A DNA stretch of 6,476 bases, from positions 1-6,476 of the forward strand of contig CANPNQ010000062.1 of NCBI GenBank assembly GCA_947575425.1. The letters run 5' to 3'. Both the position numbers and the translations under genes were made by a program. Of this stretch, positions 1 to 6,476 are shown piece by piece. The number at the start of each line of letters is the position of its first letter. The stretch's first letter is position 1. The DNA comes from an uncultured Erysipelotrichaceae bacterium. GTDB taxonomy: Bacteria; Bacillota_I; Bacilli_A; Erysipelotrichales; Erysipelotrichaceae. The notes below the pieces were generated by a model that was given only the letters and a program-made list of their open reading frames with translations, ran no database searches and was not told the DNA's origin.

Positions 1-8
1 GAGGAATG

Positions 9-41
9 ATCTTCTTTGTGAAAACAGAGAAGATTTTTTTT
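9..41 (+). terminator. Intrinsic (Rho-independent) terminator of an upstream gene
   Basis: An 11-base-pair stem pairs 9-19 with 24-34, closed by a GAAA tetraloop at 20-23, with one G-U pair (16 with 27). The run of eight T at 34-41 follows at once on the plus strand. No T run follows on the minus strand, so it terminates rightward transcription from a gene outside the window. This suggests that ung starts its own transcript. Confidence 0.88.
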
Positions 42-84
42 GAATAAGAAACTGCCACATAAGGCAAACGACAAACAGAAAGGG

Positions 85-120
85 GATCGCAGATCGTAGC
101 ACACTATGCTACATGCGATC
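85..120 (+). promoter_or_regulatory. Leader hairpin directly before the ung ribosome binding site
   Basis: An outer 7-base-pair arm (GATCGCA at 85-91 with TGCGATC at 114-120) and an inner 6-base-pair arm (GTAGCA at 96-101 with TGCTAC at 107-112) form one long stem with a small asymmetric internal loop and a 5-base apical loop. It ends one base before the ung Shine-Dalgarno AAGGG (121-125). No T run follows, so it is not a terminator. It could stabilise the mRNA, affect ribosome access, or act as a DNA operator. The function is inferred; only the pairing is visible. Confidence 0.5.
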
Positions 121-132
121 AAGGGTAAACAT

Positions 133-798
133 ATGGTTCATATCGGTAATGACTGGGACACACTGTTACAGGAGGAATTCACAAAGCCCTACTATATGCG
201 GCTTCGATCATTTTTGGCGCAGGAATATCGGACAAGGACGATTTATCCGAATATGTATGATATCTTCAATGCGTTAAAATATACTCCGTATGAAAAGGTA
301 AAAGCTGTCATATTGGGACAAGATCCCTATCATGGAGAAGGTCAGGCGCATGGTCTTTGTTTCTCCGTGAAACAGGGCGTGACACCGCCACCCTCCCTTA
401 TGAATATATTTACGGAACTTCATGAGGACGTAGGATGTACGATTCCCAATCATGGGGAGCTGAGCACTTGGGCTAAGCAGGGGGTGCTGTTATTAAACAC
501 GGTCTTGACGGTGCGCAAGGGTGCGGCAAATTCCCATCAGGGACAAGGATGGGAACAGTTAAGTGATCGCATCATTTCCTTATTGGATGAAAAGGAGGAA
601 CCGCTTGTATTTCTGTTATGGGGAAAAAACGCCAAGGCAAAGATGTCACTGTTGCATAACCCCAAGCATTTGGTCTTGACCAGCTCGCATCCAAGTCCAT
701 ACAGTGTGGATTATGGGTTCCGCGGATGCCATCATTTTTCCAAGACACACGACTATTTGATAAAAAACGGATGCACACCGATTGATTGGCAGATCTAG
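133..798 (+). CDS. ung: Uracil-DNA glycosylase, family 1
   Basis: Cuts uracil from DNA after cytosine deamination or dUMP misincorporation, the first step of base excision repair in the cytoplasm. Counted from the ATG at 133 (221 residues, normal for the family), the water-activating motif GQDPYHG lies at 62-68 with the general-base Asp at 64. The uracil-stacking Phe is at 77, the uracil-contacting Asn at 121 in LLLNTVLTV, and HPSPYS at 186-191 has the catalytic His at 186. The start at 133 is preferred because AAGGG at 121-125 is spaced 7 bases from it and the protein then begins MVHIGNDWD, as family members do. The in-frame ATG at 106 has no near ribosome binding site and falls in the leader hairpin. 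One oddity is Tyr at 190, where the E. coli enzyme has the DNA-intercalating Leu191. The gene lies between an upstream terminator and the exporter operon, and no clear promoter was found. Confidence 0.97.
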   Translation: MVHIGNDWDTLLQEEFTKPYYMRLRSFLAQEYRTRTIYPNMYDIFNALKYTPYEKVKAVILGQDPYHGEGQAHGLCFSVKQGVTPPPSLMNIFTELHEDVGCTIPNHGELSTWAKQGVLLLNTVLTVRKGAANSHQGQGWEQLSDRIISLLDEKEEPLVFLLWGKNAKAKMSLLHNPKHLVLTSSHPSPYSVDYGFRGCHHFSKTHDYLIKNGCTPIDWQI

Positions 799-881
799 TA
801 TGATCCATGTATTTGTGTGATTCGTGACAACAGAGAAGAAAAATAAAGCGGGGAACAGAACTAACATAGGGTGGAATCGTG

Positions 882-926
882 ATGATACATTTCATAAGTT
901 TTTTTACGCCATACAGATGTAGTTGA
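882..926 (+). CDS. Possible 14-codon leader peptide before the exporter operon
   Basis: An ATG at 882 follows AGGGTGG (868-874) at a good spacing of 7 bases and opens a frame encoding MIHFISFFTPYRCS, ending in TGA at 924-926, 40 bases before the first exporter gene. BmrCD, a related heterodimeric exporter of Bacillus subtilis, is known to be controlled by a translated leader peptide (BmrB) through attenuation, which makes this worth recording. I do not see a convincing terminator hairpin between this frame and 967. The only T run (899-905) lies inside the small frame with just a 4-base-pair stem before it. Chance occurrence is quite possible. Confidence 0.22.
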   Translation: MIHFISFFTPYRCS

Positions 927-966
927 ATCAAAATCAGCGTATCTATATAAGACAGGAGTGATAGCA

Positions 967-2697
967 ATGCGTTTGATTCTCACGTATTTAAAAAGATATA
1001 AAAAATTGTTTGCGGTGAATGTATGCTCGGTGTTCGGATTTGCGCTGGTGGAGCTTGGAATTCCGACCATTGTTGCACAAATGGTAGATGAAGGGGTGGC
1101 GAAAGGCGATCAAAATTATCTGTTTCAGATGGGGACGTTGATCGCAGTGATCTCTGTGGTCGGTGTGGCAGGAACAATCTTATTGGGATATTGCTGCGCA
1201 AGGATTTCCACCTCGATCACAAGGGATATGCGCAATGATATTTTCGCTCAGGTGCAAAGCTTTTCCACTCATGAGATCAATCAATTCGGGGTTTCCTCGT
1301 TGATCACAAGAACGAATAATGACGCCTTTCAGATACAGATGTTTGTGAATGTACTGTTAAGGACAGCATTAATGACTCCGGTGATGGCGGTGTTAAGCAT
1401 GATTATGACAATTCGTGCTTCCCTGCCCTTGTCCTTGATCATCGGTGCAACCATTCCGATGATCATCTTTGGGGTTACGATGGTGGCACGTATTTCTGAA
1501 CCGATCTCTGAGCATCAGCAGGCGGCGATCGACGCATTAAATCGTATTTCCCGGGAAAATTTGACAGGAATCCGGGTGATTCGCGCCTTTAACAATGATA
1601 CTTATGAGGCAAAGCGCTTTGATGTGTCAAATAAGGACTATATGCGCCATTCCAAGCGCTTGTTTAAATTGATGAGCGTAACCCAGCCGATCTTTTTCTT
1701 TCTGATGAATCTGGCATCTATGGCGATTTATTGGATCGCGGCACAGCTGATTGATGGGGGAACCCTTCCGGTCGGACAGCTGATCGCATTCAATGAATAT
1801 CTGTTTCATGCGATGTTTTCCATGATGCTATTTTGTACGGTGTTTATGATGTATCCACGCGCTGCGGTATCCGCCAAACGAATTGAGGCAGTGCTGCAAA
1901 CAACGACAAGCATTGAGGAAAAGGAGCAGGGGATAAAGGTGGATGATGTTTCCTCCATCACCTTTGATCATGTGACCTTTGCCTATCCTGATGGGGAGGA
2001 AGCAGTGTTGAAAGATATATCCTTTACTGTTCATAAAGGGGAAAAATTGGCATTCATCGGCAGCACCGGATCGGGGAAGAGCACCCTGATCAATTTGATC
2101 CCTCGTTTTTATGATGTGAGTGATGGTGCAATCGTAATCGATGGAGTAAATTTGAAAGAGCTGTCCCTTCATCAATGGCGTGATCAGATTGGTTTTATTA
2201 CGCAAAAGGCCAATTTGTTTACGGGGACGATTGCCGAGAATCTGCGTTTTGGTAAAGAGGATGCCAGTGAGGAGGAATTGATCCATGCCGCAAAGGTGGC
2301 GCAGGCATATGAATTTATCTGTGAAAAGGAACAGGGCTTTGATGAAATGTTGAGCGAAGGGGCAACCAATTTATCGGGCGGGCAGAAGCAGCGTCTTTCC
2401 ATCGCCCGGGCATTGGTGCGCAAGCCGAAGGTATATATCTTCGATGATTCCTTTTCTGCCTTAGATTTTAAGACAGATGCGAAGCTGCGTCATGAATTGA
2501 AAAAGGAAACGACGGATGCGATCACAATGGTGGTGGCACAGCGCATTTCCACCATCATGGATGCCGATCAGATCATCGTTTTGCATGAGGGAGAAATCGT
2601 CGGTAAGGGGACTCATGAGGAGCTGCTAAAAAGCTGTACCATTTATCATGAAATTGCCGCTTCTCAGCTCAGTGAGGAGGAATTGTCTCATGAATAA
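967..2697 (+). CDS. Heterodimeric ABC exporter, half-transporter with degenerate ATP site
   Basis: A membrane-bound half-transporter of 576 residues: six hydrophobic segments (roughly 14-36, 55-77, 128-148, 153-174, 240-261, 273-295) and then a nucleotide-binding domain from about 330. Walker A GSTGSGKST is at 365-373, the Q-loop Gln at 413, and a perfect LSGGQ signature at 469-473. Walker B ends IFDD: Asp493 is normal, but Asp494 stands where the catalytic Glu should be, and the switch His is Gln525 (AQRIST). These two changes mark the degenerate-site subunit of pairs such as TM287/288, BmrCD or LmrCD. The start at ATG 967 is chosen over the in-frame GTG at 958, because that GTG overlaps the GGAG Shine-Dalgarno at 955-958. 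The gene overlaps its partner by 8 bases. The substrate cannot be read; relatives export drugs, dyes or lipids. Confidence 0.95.
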   Translation: MRLILTYLKRYKKLFAVNVCSVFGFALVELGIPTIVAQMVDEGVAKGDQNYLFQMGTLIAVISVVGVAGTILLGYCCARISTSITRDMRNDIFAQVQSFSTHEINQFGVSSLITRTNNDAFQIQMFVNVLLRTALMTPVMAVLSMIMTIRASLPLSLIIGATIPMIIFGVTMVARISEPISEHQQAAIDALNRISRENLTGIRVIRAFNNDTYEAKRFDVSNKDYMRHSKRLFKLMSVTQPIFFFLMNLASMAIYWIAAQLIDGGTLPVGQLIAFNEYLFHAMFSMMLFCTVFMMYPRAAVSAKRIEAVLQTTTSIEEKEQGIKVDDVSSITFDHVTFAYPDGEEAVLKDISFTVHKGEKLAFIGSTGSGKSTLINLIPRFYDVSDGAIVIDGVNLKELSLHQWRDQIGFITQKANLFTGTIAENLRFGKEDASEEELIHAAKVAQAYEFICEKEQGFDEMLSEGATNLSGGQKQRLSIARALVRKPKVYIFDDSFSALDFKTDAKLRHELKKETTDAITMVVAQRISTIMDADQIIVLHEGEIVGKGTHEELLKSCTIYHEIAASQLSEEELSHE

Positions 2698-4453
2698 ACA
2701 GAAATTTGATATGAAAACGATATGGCAGAGCTTAAGACCTTATATTGCACCATATCAGTGGGGCTATTTATGTGCGATAGGTATGGTGCTATTGACTTGT
2801 GTGGTATTGTCAATCACGCCGAGCGTAGAGGGCGAGATCACTTCTGCCTTAACAGCGGATGTTTTGGCACAGCGCTCGATCCGCTTTGATGTGATCCTGC
2901 GCTTGCTGGTGATCTTATTTGCACTTTGTCTGACAAAGACGATCGCCCAGATCATCGAGATCTTTTTCCTGACCGATGCGATCCAAAATGCGATGCATGA
3001 TCTGCGGGATGCGTTACAGGCAAAACTGCGCAGATTGCCGGTACGCTATTTTGATAATCATCAGTATGGAGATATCTTAAGTGTGATTACCAATGACGTA
3101 GATACCTTATCCAATGCTCTCCAGCAGAGCTTTCTCAATATCATCAGCGGGATTATGACCTTGTGTCTGGCTGTGTATATGATGACAACGATCAATTTGA
3201 CGATGACGCTCATTGCACTGTTATTGGTACCCTCGGCGCTTTTCATTACGCAGTTTATCGTACGCAGATCCCAGCGGAAATTTCATGCTCAGCAACACGC
3301 TCTCGGTAAATTAAATGGAGCGATTACCGAGCTATATGGCGGCTTCCATGAGATCGTATTATACAATCGTCAGGAAAAAGCAATCAAGGATTTTCAGAAG
3401 ATCAATGCGGAATTACAGGTGAATGCTTTTCAAGCGCAGTTTATGTCCTCCCTGATTTCACCGCTGATCTCCTTATGCACGTATTTGGTGATCGGTTCGG
3501 TGGCAGTAGTCGGTGCGCTGTTTGCGTTAAACGGTGGTATTTTGGTGGGACAGCTTCAGGCATTTATCCGCTATGTGTGGCAGGTGAATGATCCGCTTTC
3601 TCAAGTTTCGAATCTATCCTCGCAGATTCAATCTGCCTTTGCGGCGATCAACCGTATTGTATCTTTGTTAAAAGAAGAGGAAGAGGTCGCAGAAGCCTCG
3701 TTCATCAAAACGATTCCGCATGTGCAGGGGAATGTCAGCTTTTCTCATGTCAGCTTCGGCTATGGGGAACAGCCGATCATCAAGGATTTTAATGTGGAGG
3801 TCAAGGCAGGACAGATGGTGGCGATTGTCGGTCCGACCGGAGCAGGAAAAACCACACTGATCAATCTGCTGGAGCGCTTTTATGATGTGAATGGCGGCAG
3901 TATCAAGATTGATGGTGTGGATATCCGCGAGCTGAGCCGCCATGAGCTGCGTGATATTTTCGCTATGGTATTGCAAGATACATGGCTGTTTGGAGGCACG
4001 ATTTATGACAATATCCGCTATGGTCGTTTAGACGCACGCAAGGATGAGGTCATCGCTGCGGCAAAGCGCGCCAATGTGCATCATTTTATTCGTACATTAC
4101 CTGATGGCTATGATATGGTACTCAATGAAGAAGGAAACAATATATCTCAAGGAGAAAAACAGCTATTGACGATTGCCAGAGCCTTCTTAAAGGATCCCCA
4201 GATCCTCATATTGGATGAAGCGACCTCCTCGGTAGATACCCGCTTGGAGAAGATGTTGCAGGAAGCGATGCACAATGTCATGCAGGATCGTACTTCCTTT
4301 GTGATCGCTCATCGTTTATCCACGATCCGAAATGCTGATTTGATCCTGATGATTCAAGATGGCAATATTGTAGAACAGGGTACGCATGAGGAACTGATGA
4401 AGCAGGGCGGCGCATATGAAGCATTGTATCGTTCGCAGTTTGCGCAGGAATAG
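2690..4453 (+). CDS. Heterodimeric ABC exporter, catalytic-site half-transporter
   Basis: The partner half-transporter, 587 residues, with hydrophobic segments near 22-44, 69-94, 148-166, 169-191, 254-278 and 282-305 and an ATP-binding domain from about 345. Walker A GPTGAGKTT is at 381-389, the Q-loop Gln at 429, Walker B LDEATSSVD with catalytic Glu510, and switch His541 in AHRLST. The signature is ISQGE at 485-489 rather than LSGGQ. In a heterodimer each ATP site uses Walker motifs of one subunit and the signature of the other, so this subunit's Glu and His join the first subunit's intact LSGGQ in the working site. Its poor signature faces the first subunit's Asp and Gln in the degenerate site. 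The start at 2690 has AGGAGG at 2675-2680, 9 bases upstream; an earlier in-frame ATG at 2648 is deep in the first gene. The 8-base overlap suggests translational coupling and a 1:1 dose. Confidence 0.95.
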   Translation: MNKQKFDMKTIWQSLRPYIAPYQWGYLCAIGMVLLTCVVLSITPSVEGEITSALTADVLAQRSIRFDVILRLLVILFALCLTKTIAQIIEIFFLTDAIQNAMHDLRDALQAKLRRLPVRYFDNHQYGDILSVITNDVDTLSNALQQSFLNIISGIMTLCLAVYMMTTINLTMTLIALLLVPSALFITQFIVRRSQRKFHAQQHALGKLNGAITELYGGFHEIVLYNRQEKAIKDFQKINAELQVNAFQAQFMSSLISPLISLCTYLVIGSVAVVGALFALNGGILVGQLQAFIRYVWQVNDPLSQVSNLSSQIQSAFAAINRIVSLLKEEEEVAEASFIKTIPHVQGNVSFSHVSFGYGEQPIIKDFNVEVKAGQMVAIVGPTGAGKTTLINLLERFYDVNGGSIKIDGVDIRELSRHELRDIFAMVLQDTWLFGGTIYDNIRYGRLDARKDEVIAAAKRANVHHFIRTLPDGYDMVLNEEGNNISQGEKQLLTIARAFLKDPQILILDEATSSVDTRLEKMLQEAMHNVMQDRTSFVIAHRLSTIRNADLILMIQDGNIVEQGTHEELMKQGGAYEALYRSQFAQE

Positions 4454-4465
4454 GGAGATATATTT

Positions 4466-4519
4466 ATGGATTTGAACAAAGGATTCAGCAGATTCATCGA
4501 TATAGAAAGAATTCAGTAG
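4466..4519 (+). pseudogene. Possible truncated third gene of the exporter operon
   Basis: Directly behind the second exporter gene, GGAG at 4454-4457 touches its stop codon and stands 8 bases before an ATG at 4466, the usual layout for the next gene in an operon. The frame encodes MDLNKGFSRFIDIERIQ and stops at TAG (4517-4519). Reading through that stop gives about 17 more protein-like residues (starting LNDEILFLLQ) before TGA at 4571-4573, then further stops. It may be the 5' end of a lost gene, a very small protein, or chance. I recognise no family. Confidence 0.27.
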
Positions 4520-4615
4520 TTGAATGACGAAATTCTGTTTCTTTTGCAAGATTATCCTGTTCTTTTGCGTTGATGGCTTCCCTAATAATGATATCATCTC
4601 CCAATAAATCCTCGT

Positions 4616-5140
4616 TCATCTGCTATGTTCTCGATATTTCAGGTTTTTGCTGCTTGGTTTGTCAGGGATGGTGCGTTCAAGTTTCTGTTTCAAGGCAGTA
4701 CTCAAATGGTTTATGCGGAACACTGACTTATGGGAAAGATGGATTCGTCTCATGAGCTCTACTGCCGATAGTGTATCATTGCCAAGAGCGAAGAGAAGAC
4801 ACTCAGTTTGTGTGCTATCTTGATCAGTGCAGCGATTGATCGTTGTTCTTCTCTCAAGTTGTCTTTGATGATTCAAGCAGCCATTCCACAAATCCCGTAC
4901 TGTCTGCCTGCACATCAGCTGCATGAAGAGCATCAAAAGATTCCCCCTGTCCGGATTGGATGAATTCTTCTATGGGAAGTCAAAAGAACAGCTTTTCCAT
5001 TTTCCAAGTAGCAGACTGTGCCACATTCTTCCTCTGCGTCCATACCCGTCAGAATAAGGGTGGACGAATGCAAACTTGTAATGGAATATTGCGCTTTTCA
5101 CTATAAGAAAGCACTGGCTTTTTTTGATAAACGTAGTCAC
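4616..5140 (-). pseudogene. Decayed Fic-domain protein gene, 5' truncated, with several frameshifts
   Basis: Fic proteins transfer AMP or related groups to target proteins, often as toxins or regulators. Three stretches read clearly on the minus strand, each in sequence with the family. First, 5140-4970 holds FHYKFAFVHPYSDGYGR (Fic motif at 5062-5036, usually HPFxDGNGR, here with Asn changed to Tyr) and then MWHSLLLGKWK. Second, 4979-4854, one frame over, holds LPIEEF and ADSTGFVEWLLES, like the family's LPIE and GDSTPFIEFMLE segments. Third, about 4798-4616 holds the winged-helix end, with ELMRRIHLSHKSVFR and ERTIPDKPSSKNLKYR, then TGA at 4616-4618. A linking stretch (4866-4759) in the third frame may be the missing middle. 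The frame order fits three successive single-base deletions. Stop codons interrupt at 5143-5141 and 4982-4980. The N-terminal half is not recognisable before murF. It converges on the exporter operon. Assignment rests on recalled family motifs. Confidence 0.85.
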
Positions 5141-5342
5141 TCAAAACACGTATACTTTCGTTTGCTTTTTTACTTCATAGAATCAAAACATAGGTTGCCG
5201 TTGCCTTCATTTATCTTCACTGTTTTTCATAAAGAATGCTTTGTTCTCATTGTTATCCCTATTTCTGTCGATACCATTGATCTGATAGTGATTATTTACG
5301 TAAATTCTTATTTCAGATAGAGAAAAGTATGTGCGGATGTGC
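5141..5342. other. Gene-free, AT-rich spacer between Fic remnant and murF promoter
   Basis: No supported gene lies here. Minus-strand translation shows no recognisable continuation of the Fic protein, only short frames broken by stops, so the missing N-terminal part is either deleted or decayed beyond reading. The only ordered element is the inverted repeat at 5280-5318. A short tandem GTTGCC duplication occurs near 5193-5204. Confidence 0.5.
5280..5318. repeat. Palindrome-centred inverted repeat upstream of the murF promoter
   Basis: A perfect 12-base palindrome, ATTTACGTAAAT (5294-5305), is flanked by outer arms ATCTGA (5280-5285) and TCAGAT (5313-5318) placed almost symmetrically, with 8 and 7 bases between arm and core. 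No T run follows on either strand, so it is not an intrinsic terminator. It ends about 25 bases before the -10 of murF, which would suit an operator or activator site. No known binding motif was recognised. Confidence 0.4.
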
Positions 5343-5348
5343 TATAAT
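5340..5348 (+). promoter_or_regulatory. Extended -10 promoter of murF
   Basis: TGCTATAAT gives a perfect -10 hexamer TATAAT at 5343-5348 with the extended TGn element at 5340-5342. The region where a -35 box would lie (about 5320-5325, GAGAAA) is poor, which an extended -10 can offset. Transcription would start near 5355, leaving a leader of about 28 bases that still includes the murF ribosome binding site. A housekeeping sigma factor is the likely reader. Confidence 0.75.
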
Positions 5349-5382
5349 AATGAAGAAATGCGATAATGAGAGGACGTGGGTC

Positions 5383-6476
5383 ATGATAGTACGCAGTGTA
5401 GAAGGCATCATTCAAATGCTTGATGCGGATTATATGGAAAACGACGATATTCATAAGCGGATCCGTGGCGTATGCATCGATTCCAGAAAAGTCGTAGAAG
5501 GAAATTTGTACATACCGATCAAGGGTTTTAGAAATAACGGTCATACCTACATCAAACAGGCGATTGCACAGGGAGCGACAGCGACTCTTTGGAATAAAAG
5601 CGAGCCCAATCCTCCCAAAGAGATTACGGTGATTTTGGTAGAGGATACTACCATGGCATTACAACAGTTGGCATATGCATATCGGATGCAGCTGAAGTTA
5701 AAGATTATCGGTATTACGGGAAGTAATGGTAAAACCAGTACCAAGGACATTTTGGCGGGGATGTTATCCTCGAATTATATTACGCAAAAGACATTAGGCA
5801 ATTATAACAATGAGATCGGTGTCCCGTTGACCCTGTTATCACTCAGTGAAAATACACAGGTGGCAGTGGTAGAAATGGGCATGGAAAATTTAGGAGAGCT
5901 TGATTTTCTATCCAGAATGGTACGTCCTGACATTGCGATCATTACCAATGTAGGAACTGCTCATTTGGAAAATCTTGGCTCTATGGAAAATATCGCCAAA
6001 GCAAAATTAGAGATCACGCATGGCTTAAAACCGTATGGTTTATTTATCTACCATGGAGATCAAGCATTGCTTCATGCGGCGGTGACAAGGGAAGCGATCC
6101 GTGGGGATATTCGTATTAAGACCTTTGGCGAGCAGAAAGACAACGATATGGTATTGAGCTATGTCAAACAGGAAGTGAAGGGCATTAGCTTTTCCGTGAA
6201 TGAGGAGGAGATGCGCTTTTGTGTGCCTTTGCTTGGCAGACATCAAGCGATCAATGCGATGGCGGCACTGCTTTGTGCCAGAGAATTACAATTAAGTGAT
6301 GTGGATATCCAAAGCGGGATGGCGAAAATGGAAAAAACAGGAATGCGCAATGAACTGATGAAAACCCATCAGGCTTATATCCTCAATGATTCCTATAAAT
6401 CAAATCCGCAAAGCACCATTGCGGCTATGGACACCTTAGCATTGCTTGATTCTCCTTATAAAATCGTCGTATTGGC
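5383..6476 (+). CDS. murF: UDP-MurNAc-tripeptide:D-Ala-D-Ala ligase, 3' end outside window
   Basis: Cytoplasmic ATP-dependent ligase that adds D-alanyl-D-alanine to the UDP-MurNAc tripeptide, the last cytoplasmic step of peptide stem assembly. The frame is open to the window edge, giving 364 residues of the usual 450 or so; most of the C-terminal domain is missing. Visible motifs are an N-terminal substrate domain (to about 105, with CIDSRKVVEGNLYIPIKG at 31-48), the P-loop GITGSNGKTSTKD at 110-122 with Lys117, NYNNEIGVPLTLL at 140-152, VEMGM at 163-167, ITNVGTAHLENLGS at 187-200, the AKAKLE segment at 205-210 in the region of the usually carbamylated lysine, GRHQAINAMAA at 285-295 and LNDSYKSNP at 334-342. 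The start at 5383 has GAGAGG at 5368-5373, 9 bases upstream; the in-frame ATG at 5350 abuts the -10 box and lacks a site. Unlike many Firmicutes, no ddl precedes it. Confidence 0.96.
   Translation, partial: MIVRSVEGIIQMLDADYMENDDIHKRIRGVCIDSRKVVEGNLYIPIKGFRNNGHTYIKQAIAQGATATLWNKSEPNPPKEITVILVEDTTMALQQLAYAYRMQLKLKIIGITGSNGKTSTKDILAGMLSSNYITQKTLGNYNNEIGVPLTLLSLSENTQVAVVEMGMENLGELDFLSRMVRPDIAIITNVGTAHLENLGSMENIAKAKLEITHGLKPYGLFIYHGDQALLHAAVTREAIRGDIRIKTFGEQKDNDMVLSYVKQEVKGISFSVNEEEMRFCVPLLGRHQAINAMAALLCARELQLSDVDIQSGMAKMEKTGMRNELMKTHQAYILNDSYKSNPQSTIAAMDTLALLDSPYKIVVL

Noticed and set aside
106..132. Upstream in-frame ATG as start of ung
   Set aside because: The nearest purine-rich stretch (AGGGG at 81-85) is about 20 bases away, the ATG sits in the leader hairpin, and the extra 9 residues do not resemble the family N-terminus.
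923..951. TTGAAT and TATAAG with 17-base spacing as the exporter promoter
   Set aside because: Transcription would start near 958, inside the Shine-Dalgarno GGAG at 955-958, leaving the ATG at 967 without a usable ribosome binding site.
572..967. 131-codon minus-strand frame across the end of ung
   Set aside because: More than half of it is the antisense shadow of ung, and the rest covers the spacer without a ribosome binding site or motif.
4508..4545. Hairpin AGAATT/AATTCT followed by a T-rich run as terminator of the exporter operon
   Set aside because: The stem is only 6 mostly AT pairs with a 17-base loop, and the following run is interrupted (GTTTCTTTT). It is too weak to call.
4494..4619. 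41-codon minus-strand frame starting MNEDLLGDD, overlapping the Fic stop as ATGA
   Set aside because: It has no clear ribosome binding site and no recognised family. It overlaps the plus-strand stub, and the overlap with a decayed gene's stop could be chance.
4570..4755. 61-codon plus-strand frame
   Set aside because: It is antisense to the Fic winged-helix tail, has no ribosome binding site and no recognisable motif.
5018..5320. 100-codon plus-strand frame over the Fic remnant
   Set aside because: It lies antisense to the readable Fic motif, its ATG lacks a ribosome binding site, and its composition is that of low-complexity AT-rich DNA.

Overview
The window looks like chromosome from a low-to-middle GC Gram-positive bacterium (Bacillota). 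Strong AGGAGG-type ribosome binding sites, a textbook extended -10 promoter, a hairpin-plus-T-run terminator and the family types all fit. An Erysipelotrichales-like gut Firmicute is my guess, but the sequence alone does not fix the genus.

Layout, left to right. Positions 9-41 hold a strong intrinsic terminator that closes an upstream gene outside the window. A long imperfect hairpin (85-120) then sits directly in front of the ribosome binding site of ung (133-798), a family 1 uracil-DNA glycosylase. After a 168-base gap, which may hold a 14-codon leader peptide, come two overlapping ABC exporter half-transporter genes (967-2697 and 2690-4453). Their sequence defects are complementary. The first has Asp in place of the catalytic Glu and Gln in place of the switch His. 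The second keeps both residues but has a degenerate signature motif. This is the pattern of heterodimeric multidrug exporters with one degenerate and one consensus ATP site (the TM287/288, BmrCD and LmrCD type).

The 929 bases after the exporter pair contain no intact gene. A well-placed ribosome binding site and ATG directly behind the second exporter gene open a reading frame that stops after 17 codons, possibly the start of a lost third operon gene. Facing it on the minus strand, 4616-5140 is a decayed Fic-domain gene. The Fic motif, the region after it and the C-terminal winged helix can still be read, but they are spread over different frames in a way that fits three successive one-base deletions, and the N-terminal half is missing.

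The window ends inside murF (5383 onward), the peptidoglycan ligase that adds D-Ala-D-Ala. It has its own extended -10 promoter, and a palindrome-centred inverted repeat lies just upstream. The genes are not one pathway: DNA repair, drug or lipid export, a dead Fic protein and cell wall synthesis. I see no new intact system. The most informative items are the Fic pseudogene, which is easily missed because no single frame contains it, the complementary ATP-site degeneracy, and the leader structures.
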